Shown here: positions 24,883-32,078 of the stretch, one piece after another | Position numbering within the stretch: the first letter of the stretch is position 1 | How the letters are laid out: each line of letters opens with the position of its first letter | Source of the DNA: Candidatus Gastranaerophilales bacterium | GTDB lineage: Bacteria; Cyanobacteriota; Vampirovibrionia; Gastranaerophilales; Gastranaerophilaceae | Length of the DNA stretch: 64,000 bases | Direction: 5' to 3' | NCBI GenBank assembly: GCA_944324905.1 | Contig: CALUYB010000008.1 | Coordinates: forward strand, 1-64,000 | Notes under the pieces: model-generated | Databases searched by the model: none | Told to the model about the DNA's origin: nothing | What the model saw: the letters and a program-made list of their open reading frames with translations, nothing else | Position numbers and translations under genes: made by a program

Positions 24883-26204
24883 TAAACTATTTCTTTGTAA
24901 CCGTCAGGATTGTTTAAAAGGCCATAGTTAATTTCATTTTCGTTATCTGCGATTATTGCTGCAACAACAGCGTCAGATGCGACGTTAACGGTTGAGCGCA
25001 TCATATCAGCGAGTCTTTCAAGTGCAAATAGGAATGAGAATCCAACAACAAGCTGATCAGGAGTTAAGCCGATACCATTTAAAACAAGAGCTATAGTAAT
25101 TAGCCCTGCCCCGGGGATACCTGCTGAAGTTGATGATGCTATTATTGCAAGCAGTGCAATTTGAATTACCATGCCTAAAGTAAGGTCAATACCATAAGCT
25201 TGAGTTAAAAATATTACTGCAACTGTTTGCACAAGTGCTGTTCCGTCCATATTAAGCGTTGCGCCCAAAGGAAGAACAAAAGAGCAGATTTTATTTGAAA
25301 TACCGCGTTTTTCGCAGCATGTAATAGTTAAAGGTAATGTTGCAGAGCTTGAAGCTGTGCCAAATGCCACCATAATAGCCTCTGTTATTGCTGTGTAGAG
25401 TTTTCCAACGGGAACTTTTGAAAAGATTTTCATTAAAAGCGGATAAACAATAAAGAATTGAATTGCAAGCCCCAATGTTATTACAAGGAAGTATTTCCAA
25501 ACCTCAGAGAACATTTCCATACCAAAGCTTGAAACAGAGCTTGCAGTTAGCGCAAAAACACCCGGTGCTGCAAGATACATAATCCAATCGGTTACTTTCA
25601 TTGTTGCTGCAAAAATGCTTTCAAAGAAAGACACTACAGGACGGTTTATTTCGCCGACTTTTGCAAGTGCTATGGCAAAAGTTAAAACAAAAATAATGAT
25701 AGGTATCATCTGTCCGTTTGACAATGAATTAAACAGATTAGACGGTATCATATTTAAAATCATACTCGCCATATTGGCTCTTTGCTGCGCGATTTCTCCT
25801 GCAACAAAACCTTGTAATTGTTGTGCCACGTCAGGATTTATGAAATTTTGTGCGCCAATTCCCGGTTTAAATACTAAGGCTAAAACAGCGCCAATTGTAA
25901 CAGCTGCAAGGGTAATTATGAAATAATAAAATATCATTTTTTTGCCAAATTTTGCCAGCTGTTTGTTATCGCCAATATTTGATACACCGATAATAATTGC
26001 GCTAATTACAAGGGGAATAACAACCATTTGAATAATATTAATAAAGCCTTGTCCTATAAAGCTTAAAACTTTATGAATTGTAGGGTAGCTTTCGCTTGGA
26101 AATAAAACCCCTACAACAATACCTGCAATAAGCCCAAAGAATATATGCCAGTTTCTTTTTATACCTAAAAGAATCGCTATTAATATTTGCATATGTATTC
26201 CCAT
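24882..26204 (-). CDS. gltP: Dicarboxylate/glutamate:cation symporter (DAACS family)
   Basis: This is an inner-membrane secondary transporter for C4-dicarboxylates or acidic amino acids, driven by protons or sodium. It has 440 residues and eight main membrane helices plus two re-entrant hairpins. The signature hairpin AFGTASSSATLPLT carries the serine-rich substrate loop. LGATLNMDGTALVQ holds the NMDGT cation site, and SAGIPGAGLI and the helix-8 Asp/Arg region (ALERLADMMRSTVNVASDA) are present. The ATG follows AAGGATTAAT. It is the first gene of the gltP-rlmH-deoA-metG-sigF-pilD operon. Substrate and coupling ion are not fixed by these motifs. Confidence 0.93.
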   Translation of the reverse strand: MGIHMQILIAILLGIKRNWHIFFGLIAGIVVGVLFPSESYPTIHKVLSFIGQGFINIIQMVVIPLVISAIIIGVSNIGDNKQLAKFGKKMIFYYFIITLAAVTIGAVLALVFKPGIGAQNFINPDVAQQLQGFVAGEIAQQRANMASMILNMIPSNLFNSLSNGQMIPIIIFVLTFAIALAKVGEINRPVVSFFESIFAATMKVTDWIMYLAAPGVFALTASSVSSFGMEMFSEVWKYFLVITLGLAIQFFIVYPLLMKIFSKVPVGKLYTAITEAIMVAFGTASSSATLPLTITCCEKRGISNKICSFVLPLGATLNMDGTALVQTVAVIFLTQAYGIDLTLGMVIQIALLAIIASSTSAGIPGAGLITIALVLNGIGLTPDQLVVGFSFLFALERLADMMRSTVNVASDAVVAAIIADNENEINYGLLNNPDGYKEIV

Positions 26205-26243
26205 TATTATTAATCCTTATCCGCTATTTTTGACATTAAGTTA

Positions 26244-26272
26244 ATATTACAACTATTTTATTGCTCTGACAA
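26244..26272 (-). promoter_or_regulatory. Candidate promoter of the gltP-pilD operon
   Basis: On the minus strand, TTGTCA (26272-26267) and TAATAT (26249-26244) are separated by exactly 17 bp, 40 nt upstream of the gltP ATG. Confidence 0.6.
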
Positions 26273-26429
26273 TACATGTAATGTTGTAGTTTGCCCTTTT
26301 TGAAAAATTAAAAATAAAAATTCAACCGTTTGGATGATTTATATCAAATCTAAATAAAGCAAAATCAATTTAACCCGTTAAAATTAAAAGTAATTGTATT
26401 TTATTTTAAAGAACCCAAAGGAACACAAG

Positions 26430-28088
26430 ATGTTCAAGCAAAAAACTTCTGATAATTCTTATAAAGGTTCAAAAAATGAACCAAACAACTCTATGCAGCT
26501 TGCACAAGCAGCACACCAGAGGTATCTTTTGCACTCATCCAGTGAAGACTTAACAACCGCGATAAACTATTATATTGAAGCCCTTAAAAATAACCCTGAC
26601 ACACCAAGTGCTTATTTTAGACTGGCAAGTTTATTGCACGACAATGGACAAATAGGAATTGAATCAGCTATCGAACAGTGCAGGAAAGCTGTTGAAATAG
26701 ATTCAAAAAATCCAAATGCTCATATGTATTTAGGATATTTTCTATCATTAAAAGGTGAATTTGAAGAAGCTAAAGAACAGTTTAAAACAGCCATTAAATT
26801 AAACCCTCTAAAATCTTCCAGAACAAGACTTGTTCTGGCACTTACGCTGCTTGAAAAAGGTAGAGCAAATAAAAATACCCTTGCTGATTTTTCATCGGCA
26901 CTTTATTATATTTTTTCAGGTTCATTTTTATTCTTTTTTGATAAAGCAAGCGTTAAAATGTTCTTTAAAAACATTTTAGATGACATTAGCTTTATTAAAT
27001 ACAGGGCTTTTGGCGAGATTCTAGAAAAAACAAATCAAGATAAAAATGCTTATAATTTATACGCTGATGCTCTTGATAAAACAAAAAATAAATCAATATT
27101 CTATGAGAGAATGGCACAAATTGCCAAAAAGAAAAAACGCTATGATGTTGCGCTTGAGTGTTACCAAAATTCTGTAGTACTTTCTAATTCAAATCCTATG
27201 AGAGTAGTTAGCGCAATAGAATTTATAGAAGAATACTACCCTGAAAAAACTGATGATTTAATTGATTTATATACTATTTTGACAAATCAAAATCCAAATA
27301 TTCCAAGATGTTATTATGAACTTGGGCAGCTTTATCTTAAAAAAGAAGATAAAATAAATGCTGTAAATGCTTTTAAACTTGCGCTAAAGCAGGATAGTGA
27401 AAATCCTTTTTACTTAAATGCGCTTGCTTTTGCTTATGTTCAATTGGAACAGTATGATAGCGCAATTGAGCTGTATCAAAAGGCATTGAGCATTAATCCT
27501 GATAATGAGTGGTCAGCTGTTGTTGCTCAAGCACTTGCTGCAATTTATCATCAAATAAAAGGTAACTCTGACGCAGCAATTTCAATGCTTCAAAATGCAC
27601 TGCTTTTAACAAAAGACAAATCACAAATTTATCAAGCAATTGCTGATATTTATTATGATATTGAAGATTTAGATAAAGCTATTGAGTTTTATAATGCATC
27701 TCTTGATGGTGATTGCAACAACCCAAAAGCTTACTCGCGTTTAGCTATGGCTTATTGGGAAAAAGACTATATCGAAAAAGCAATTGTATATTATTCAAAA
27801 GCAATTGACTTAGACCCTGAATATGACATTGCATATAATAATTTAGGTGTGATATTTCTTGATGGTTTGGGTGATGCTAAGCGTGCGCTTGCTTATTTTG
27901 AAAATGCTGTAGATATTAATCCTAATTATGTCCTTGCGCATTTTAATATTGGTCGTGCTTATGAAATGCTGGGTCAAAAAATTGATGCTGCAAAAAAATA
28001 CCAAGTTGCGCTAAACTTAAATAAAATTAATCCTGAAATTGAATCTCAAATGATTGAAGATATGCTTTTTAAGCTTTTTGAAGCATAA
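26430..28088 (+). CDS. TPR-repeat protein
   Basis: A 552-residue cytoplasmic scaffold made almost entirely of tetratricopeptide repeats. At least ten units show the W/Y-x-x-L-G/A ... P pattern, for example AHMYLGYFLSLKGEFEEAKE, PRCYYELGQLYLKKEDKINA and ARAY-like YNNLGVIFLDGLGDAKRALA. No signal peptide is present. ATG 26430 is preferred to a TTG 36 nt upstream because AAAGGA lies a few bases before it. It leads an operon with a second TPR protein and a diguanylate cyclase, so it probably scaffolds the same process. The partner proteins are unknown. Confidence 0.85.
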   Translation: MFKQKTSDNSYKGSKNEPNNSMQLAQAAHQRYLLHSSSEDLTTAINYYIEALKNNPDTPSAYFRLASLLHDNGQIGIESAIEQCRKAVEIDSKNPNAHMYLGYFLSLKGEFEEAKEQFKTAIKLNPLKSSRTRLVLALTLLEKGRANKNTLADFSSALYYIFSGSFLFFFDKASVKMFFKNILDDISFIKYRAFGEILEKTNQDKNAYNLYADALDKTKNKSIFYERMAQIAKKKKRYDVALECYQNSVVLSNSNPMRVVSAIEFIEEYYPEKTDDLIDLYTILTNQNPNIPRCYYELGQLYLKKEDKINAVNAFKLALKQDSENPFYLNALAFAYVQLEQYDSAIELYQKALSINPDNEWSAVVAQALAAIYHQIKGNSDAAISMLQNALLLTKDKSQIYQAIADIYYDIEDLDKAIEFYNASLDGDCNNPKAYSRLAMAYWEKDYIEKAIVYYSKAIDLDPEYDIAYNNLGVIFLDGLGDAKRALAYFENAVDINPNYVLAHFNIGRAYEMLGQKIDAAKKYQVALNLNKINPEIESQMIEDMLFKLFEA

Positions 28089-28099
28089 TAAATTGCCTT

Positions 28100-29179
28100 A
28101 TGAAAAAAATTTTAGAATTTTTTAAAAACACCACAGTTAGAGTTATAAGCGCATTATTGCTTGTGTTATTTTTGCTTAGCATATTTTTATTTTTTGATGC
28201 TTATGTAAGGCAGGTAAAAAAAGGTGTAAGTTTTTACTGGGTGTATAGGGGCGATAAATATTATAAAAAAAATAAAACTCAAAGGGCAATTGATTGTTAT
28301 AAAAAAGCTCTTGTTTACTATCCAAACCACTATAGGGCAAGGTATAATCTTGCAAATATTTATGTAACTTATGAGGATTACTATTCTGCGCTAAACCAGT
28401 ATGCTGACGCACTTGAGATTAAACCTGATTTTATGATTGCGCGTATTGACTATGCGCTTGTATTGTCCGAAGCGACTTTTAACCATGATAGAGCAATTGA
28501 GGAGTATCAAAAAGCAATTGATAAAAAACCAAAGTGGGTTTATATACCATTTTTTATTAACAATAGAAAAACATATAAATATAATACGGGAATTGCCTAC
28601 TATAATATGGGTCTTGCGTATCGTGCTAAGTCTTTGCTTGTGGGTGAAAAGAAATCTTCTGCACGTCAGTATTTATACAGTGCTATAGAAGCTTACAAAA
28701 ATGCTTTAAAAGTCCTTAAAAGTTATGAAATTTATTATAATTTAGGGCTTGCAAATCAGCTTTTAAAGAATAATGAGGAAGCAGGCATGAATTATTGTAA
28801 GGCAATAGAACTTGCGCCATTAAGGTATGAGGCACATTATAACCTTGCAATTTTATTAAGGGATATGAAACTATACAGAGATTCTCTTGAGGAGTTTAAA
28901 AAAGCAGGCCTTATATTGGATACTGATGGTGATAGCGTTAAAACGCGCTATATTTATGATGTTTTATCTGACGTTACCCAAAAAATGGTGCAACAGGGAG
29001 ATTATAAATATCTTGTTGAGCATATAGATGAAGAAGGGCATAAAGACGGTTACAATCAGGATGAATTAACTTATGTTGGTGGTAAACTTGTAGTTAGCGA
29101 AGAATTTGACCGCGCAGTTTTGAAAAATTTCAGAACATGTTCTGCAAAAGTACATTTTGAAGCGTTAGAGGAGGAATAA
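28100..29179 (+). CDS. Membrane-anchored TPR protein
   Basis: A 359-residue protein with one N-terminal membrane helix at about 14-34 (VISALLLVLFLLSIFLFFDA) and no cleavage site, so it is probably a signal anchor. TPR units follow, such as AIDCYKKALVYYPNHYRARYN, NQYADALEIKPDF, EIYYNLGLANQLLKNNEEAG and HYNLAILLRDMKLYRDSLEE. The repeats would face outside the cytoplasm by the usual rule, although positive residues flank both sides of the helix. It starts 12 nt after the first TPR gene and ends 4 nt before the cyclase gene. Confidence 0.83.
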   Translation: MKKILEFFKNTTVRVISALLLVLFLLSIFLFFDAYVRQVKKGVSFYWVYRGDKYYKKNKTQRAIDCYKKALVYYPNHYRARYNLANIYVTYEDYYSALNQYADALEIKPDFMIARIDYALVLSEATFNHDRAIEEYQKAIDKKPKWVYIPFFINNRKTYKYNTGIAYYNMGLAYRAKSLLVGEKKSSARQYLYSAIEAYKNALKVLKSYEIYYNLGLANQLLKNNEEAGMNYCKAIELAPLRYEAHYNLAILLRDMKLYRDSLEEFKKAGLILDTDGDSVKTRYIYDVLSDVTQKMVQQGDYKYLVEHIDEEGHKDGYNQDELTYVGGKLVVSEEFDRAVLKNFRTCSAKVHFEALEEE

Positions 29180-29182
29180 AAT

Positions 29183-30574
29183 ATGGATTATAAAACTTTT
29201 TATAATTTTATGTTGAAACTCACTAATGCCTTTGAAAAGTCAAGTTGCAGAAAGGATTTCCTTGATTCTTTAGAGGCTGCATTTTCTAAAGTTTTGCAGG
29301 TTGAGAGCATAAAAATATATGTGCTTGATGAGTTTTCTTACGTTTTAAAAGATTTTGAAAAACCTTGGGAAAGTTCAATTGAGCAAGATGAAAATAAAAA
29401 AATACAAGAAGTTATAAATTCTTTTATAGGTTCAAAAGATTGCGCAAAACTTGAAGATAATATAATTTATATGCCAATTTTTGACAATACTAAAATTATT
29501 GGTGTACTAAAAATAATTCTTGATAAAAAAATAAAGCCTGACAATGACTTTTTTGAAATTTCCCAGTTGGTGCAAAAACAAATTTCATATGCTGTCTTGA
29601 ATTTTAAATCAGGCGAGAAGATGAAACTAAATACAAAGTTTTATCAAACAATCAGAAACATAGCAAAGATTATTGAAACTCAGTACGAGCTAAGCTATAT
29701 TTTACCTATTTTGGGTGAGATGATAGACAGTTTTATATACGAACATTTGATTTATATTTTTATAAAAAATAAAAACAAAAAAGAATTTAAACTTGTTTGG
29801 CCTGTAAATATTAAAGATTCTAAGATTTATGAGTATTTAGAGGAACTTACGCCAAAGTCAGGAGTTGTTATTGAGCGTGATGGCAAGGTTGGAATTTTTC
29901 CTTTGTTAAGTGAGCAGAAGCTTTTGGGTGCAGTTGTAGCTTATAATCCATTTGATAAATTAAATGAAAATGAAATAAATTATCTTGATGAGATTTCAAA
30001 ACAGGCGTCAATTACAATTGAGCGCGCAAGCGAGTATATGAAAATCTTAAAAGACGCTACACTTGACGCTTTAACAGGGTTAAATAACCGTCATCAGTTT
30101 GCACTAAGGCTAAGAGAAGAAACCGCAAGTGCAAAAAGGCAAAATACGCCGCTGTGTTGTATTATGACCGATATTGATTTCTTTAAAAAGGTAAATGATA
30201 CATACGGACATGCTGTAGGTGACTGCGTTTTAAAGAATGTCGCGCGCACTATTAAAAAAGAATTAAGGGAAAATGATATACCTTCTCGCTATGGCGGAGA
30301 AGAATTTGCAATACTTTTGCCCCATACAACGCTTGAAGAAGCACAGCTGGTAGCTCAAAGGCTAAGAAGCGCAATAGAAAAGAAAAAAATAAATATAGAA
30401 GAATATAATATTGAAGGTGTAAAACAGCTCAGTGTAACTATTTCAATAGGTGTGAGCCAATATGATAAAAAAATGAAAGAACCTCAGCAGTTGTATCAAA
30501 ATGCCGATAAAGCCTTGTATAGTGCTAAAGAAAACGGTAGAAACAGAGTTGTTGTTTATAGCGAAAATTTATAA
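29183..30574 (+). CDS. Diguanylate cyclase (GGDEF) with N-terminal GAF-like sensor region
   Basis: This protein synthesises cyclic di-GMP from two GTP. It has 463 residues. Residues 1-290 look like one or two GAF-type sensory modules (SQLVQKQISYAVL; LNYLDEISKQASITIERASE, the latter typical of a GAF end). The GGDEF domain starts at DALTGLNNRHQFALRL, with DIDFFKKVNDTYGHAVGD and the active loop RYGGEEF (GGEEF at 371-375). The product-binding I-site R-x-x-D (REND, 362-365) sits five residues before the loop, so feedback inhibition is expected. There is no EAL domain. It is the last gene of the TPR-TPR-GGDEF operon. The signal sensed is unknown. Confidence 0.93.
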   Translation: MDYKTFYNFMLKLTNAFEKSSCRKDFLDSLEAAFSKVLQVESIKIYVLDEFSYVLKDFEKPWESSIEQDENKKIQEVINSFIGSKDCAKLEDNIIYMPIFDNTKIIGVLKIILDKKIKPDNDFFEISQLVQKQISYAVLNFKSGEKMKLNTKFYQTIRNIAKIIETQYELSYILPILGEMIDSFIYEHLIYIFIKNKNKKEFKLVWPVNIKDSKIYEYLEELTPKSGVVIERDGKVGIFPLLSEQKLLGAVVAYNPFDKLNENEINYLDEISKQASITIERASEYMKILKDATLDALTGLNNRHQFALRLREETASAKRQNTPLCCIMTDIDFFKKVNDTYGHAVGDCVLKNVARTIKKELRENDIPSRYGGEEFAILLPHTTLEEAQLVAQRLRSAIEKKKINIEEYNIEGVKQLSVTISIGVSQYDKKMKEPQQLYQNADKALYSAKENGRNRVVVYSENL

Positions 30575-30685
30575 TTTTTTGTTAAGTTTTGTAAAAATAT
30601 TGAAAATATTTAACCTCGGAATATATATTAATTTTATTTTTAAAAATTGTAATAAAATAAAAATAGCAAATACCTGAGGTTTGTT

Positions 30686-30925
30686 ATGTTAAGAACGAAA
30701 TCAAAACAATCTTATGTTAAAAACACCCTAAAAGTCAAGCACCACGGCAGGCTTTATTTTGTGAGCAAGGCTAAGTTGAACTATATTTTAAATAGAATTG
30801 GTATGCGCGCAAAGTTTGATTTTATTAATGAAGATCTTAGAGAATTTTTGTTTAAGAGCAAACTTTTGTATACTGAGTTTTTGCTACATATAAGCGATGG
30901 CGTCAAGGAGTTTGATAAAGAGTAA
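30686..30925 (+). CDS. Unknown 79-residue basic protein
   Basis: No family is recognised. The N-terminal half is strongly basic (RTKSKQSYVKNTLKVKHHGR) and the C-terminal half is helical and more acidic (NEDLREFLFKSKLLYTEFLL). TGAGG lies shortly before the ATG. Being small and Lys/Arg-rich, it could bind nucleic acid, but that is a guess. It is the last gene before the repeat patch, whose first elements begin about 40 nt after its stop. Confidence 0.6.
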   Translation: MLRTKSKQSYVKNTLKVKHHGRLYFVSKAKLNYILNRIGMRAKFDFINEDLREFLFKSKLLYTEFLLHISDGVKEFDKE

Positions 30926-30996
30926 AAATGCTGTTGTCCTTGTATGGCTATGCATTTGCTGCGGGTGCTTAACCAGTTGCTTTGAGCACCCAATTT

Positions 30997-31117
30997 GTCA
31001 CCTTTGAATTCCCACCCCGTCACCCTGAACGCCAAACCCGTCACCTTTGAATCCCCACCTCGTCACCCTGAACGCCAAACCCGTCACCTTTGAATCCCCA
31101 CCTCGTCACCCTGAACT
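30997..31117. repeat. 43-bp tandem repeat, about 2.8 copies
   Basis: Units start with GTCACCTTTGAAT at 30997, 31040 and 31083, an exact 43-bp period. Each unit contains a second GTCACC (GTCACCCTGAAC), so it is itself two related half-units. Differences are limited to single bases (AATTCCC versus AATCCCC; CCCCG versus CCTCG). Further dispersed copies of the unit start at 31203 and 31451. Confidence 0.85.
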
Positions 31118-31128
31118 TGTTTCAGGGT
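31108..31128. repeat. Palindromic element, first copy of the CTGAA family
   Basis: Arms ACCCTGAA and TTCAGGGT (8 bp, perfect) enclose the loop CTTGT. Identical copies occur at 31250-31270 and 31520-31540. A variant with arms ATGCTGAA/TTCAGCAT and loop ATAAA lies at 31401-31421. Arm length, loop length and the CTGAA/TTCAG core are constant while the outer bases covary. Confidence 0.8.
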
Positions 31129-31230
31129 CTCAATCACGTCCACAACCCATGCCCACCCCCTCACCCCAAACATCCAACCTGTCACCCTGAACACAAAAAC
31201 CCGTCACCTTTGAATTCCCACCCCGTCACC

Positions 31231-31358
31231 CTGAACGACCTATAACGTCACCCTGAACTTGTTTCAGGGTCTGTTCACTCTTGTCATCCTGAATTTGTTT
31301 GACTGCTTTTGCCAAAATCTTTGATTTTATGCAAAATCTCCCTACTGGGTAGGGTCTG
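31231..31358. repeat. 128-bp direct repeat, left copy
   Basis: Matches 31501-31628 (offset 270 bp) with two differences, T to C at 31346/31616 and at 31350/31620. It includes one CTGAA palindrome and a GTCATCCTGAATTTG segment. Confidence 0.85.
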
Positions 31359-31500
31359 ATAAATCTGTGTCACTAATGTTTTTAATTACCCATTACTAAG
31401 ATGCTGAAATAAATTCAGCATGACAGAGTGGCACCCTGAACGCAAAACCCGTCACCTTTGAATTCCAACCCCGTCACCTTGAACAATCCAACCCGTCACT

Positions 31501-31628
31501 CTGAACGACCTATAACGTCACCCTGAACTTGTTTCAGGGTCTGTTCACTCTTGTCATCCTGAATTTGTTTGACTGCTTTTGCCAAAATCTTTGATTTTAT
31601 GCAAAATCTCCCTACCGGGCAGGGTCTG
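31501..31628. repeat. 128-bp direct repeat, right copy
   Basis: Second copy of the block at 31231-31358. Sequence to the left of both copies is also related (GTCACCTTTGAATTCC at 31203 and 31451), so the duplicated unit may have been larger and since decayed. Confidence 0.85.
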
Positions 31629-31662
31629 CTCAACGCTGCCGTCATTGGGAGCACCGACTGCC

Positions 31663-31722
31663 GTATTCCGTAGTGCTTAATTGCCAATGCTCAACGCATT
31701 GTCAATTATCGCACCGACTGCC
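31663..31722. repeat. 60-bp exact direct repeat, left copy
   Basis: Identical over 60 bp to 31841-31900. It contains the hairpin at 31685-31701. The motif GCACCGACTGCC at its end also occurs at 31651-31662. Confidence 0.85.
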
Positions 31723-31765
31723 TTTGGTACGGTCTGCGCCCTGTCCGTCAAAGCTCAACGCTTTG
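31685..31765. repeat. Pair of 17-nt hairpins with constant loop TCAAC
   Basis: CAATGC-TCAAC-GCATTG (31685-31701, repeated at 31863-31879) and CAAAGC-TCAAC-GCTTTG (31749-31765) share the loop and differ by one compensated base pair in the stem. A degenerate copy with GC-TCAAC-GC is near 31629-31637. Confidence 0.7.
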
Positions 31766-31840
31766 CCGTCACGGGCTTCGCACATCTATGCGTTCGTCTT
31801 CGCTCACTAAGCGCAGTCGCGCTAAGTTCGCTCGACTCTC

Positions 31841-31900
31841 GTATTCCGTAGTGCTTAATTGCCAATGCTCAACGCATTGTCAATTATCGCACCGACTGCC
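31841..31900. repeat. 60-bp exact direct repeat, right copy
   Basis: Second copy of 31663-31722, 178 bp away. It contains the hairpin at 31863-31879. Confidence 0.85.
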
Positions 31901-32078
31901 GTATATTAAGTTTTGTTTCAAAAATTTTATACATGGTGTTACAAAATTACTTTTTGAATATAATGGTAGGGCAAAATTAAATAGTACTTTTGGATTATTT
32001 TTTAATCTGAAATGATTTGAAAATGTCTTTGTGCTAAGATTTTGCATGTATGGTAGTAAGTATTAAAGGAATTTGAAA

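Larger units (their letters stand above)
30926..32078. repeat. Gene-free 1.15-kb patch of nested direct and inverted repeats
   Basis: No credible gene is present. Base composition changes sharply from the AT-rich surroundings, to C-rich GTCACC/CTGAAC motifs on the left and a GC-richer segment on the right. The patch contains a 43-bp tandem array, a 128-bp direct duplication, a 60-bp exact direct repeat, several 21-nt palindromes with a CTGAA/TTCAG core and three 17-nt hairpins with a constant loop. Only the last 170 bases (about 31905-32078) return to normal AT-rich sequence and must contain the promoter of the GT35 gene. It looks like accumulated mobile palindromic elements rather than a decayed gene. 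Confidence 0.85.

Noticed and set aside
30997-31629. CRISPR array at the 31-kb repeats
   Set aside because: Repeats are contiguous or irregularly nested and the between-repeat sequence is itself repetitive; there are no unique spacers of constant length, no leader and no cas genes.
31496-31687. 63-residue minus-strand ORF in the repeat island
   Set aside because: It is made entirely of duplicated repeat sequence, has no Shine-Dalgarno and its protein is low-complexity repeat translation.
31788-32015. 75-residue plus-strand ORF in the repeat island
   Set aside because: It starts in the GC-rich repeat segment and ends in AT-rich leader DNA, has no ribosome binding site and no recognisable protein features.
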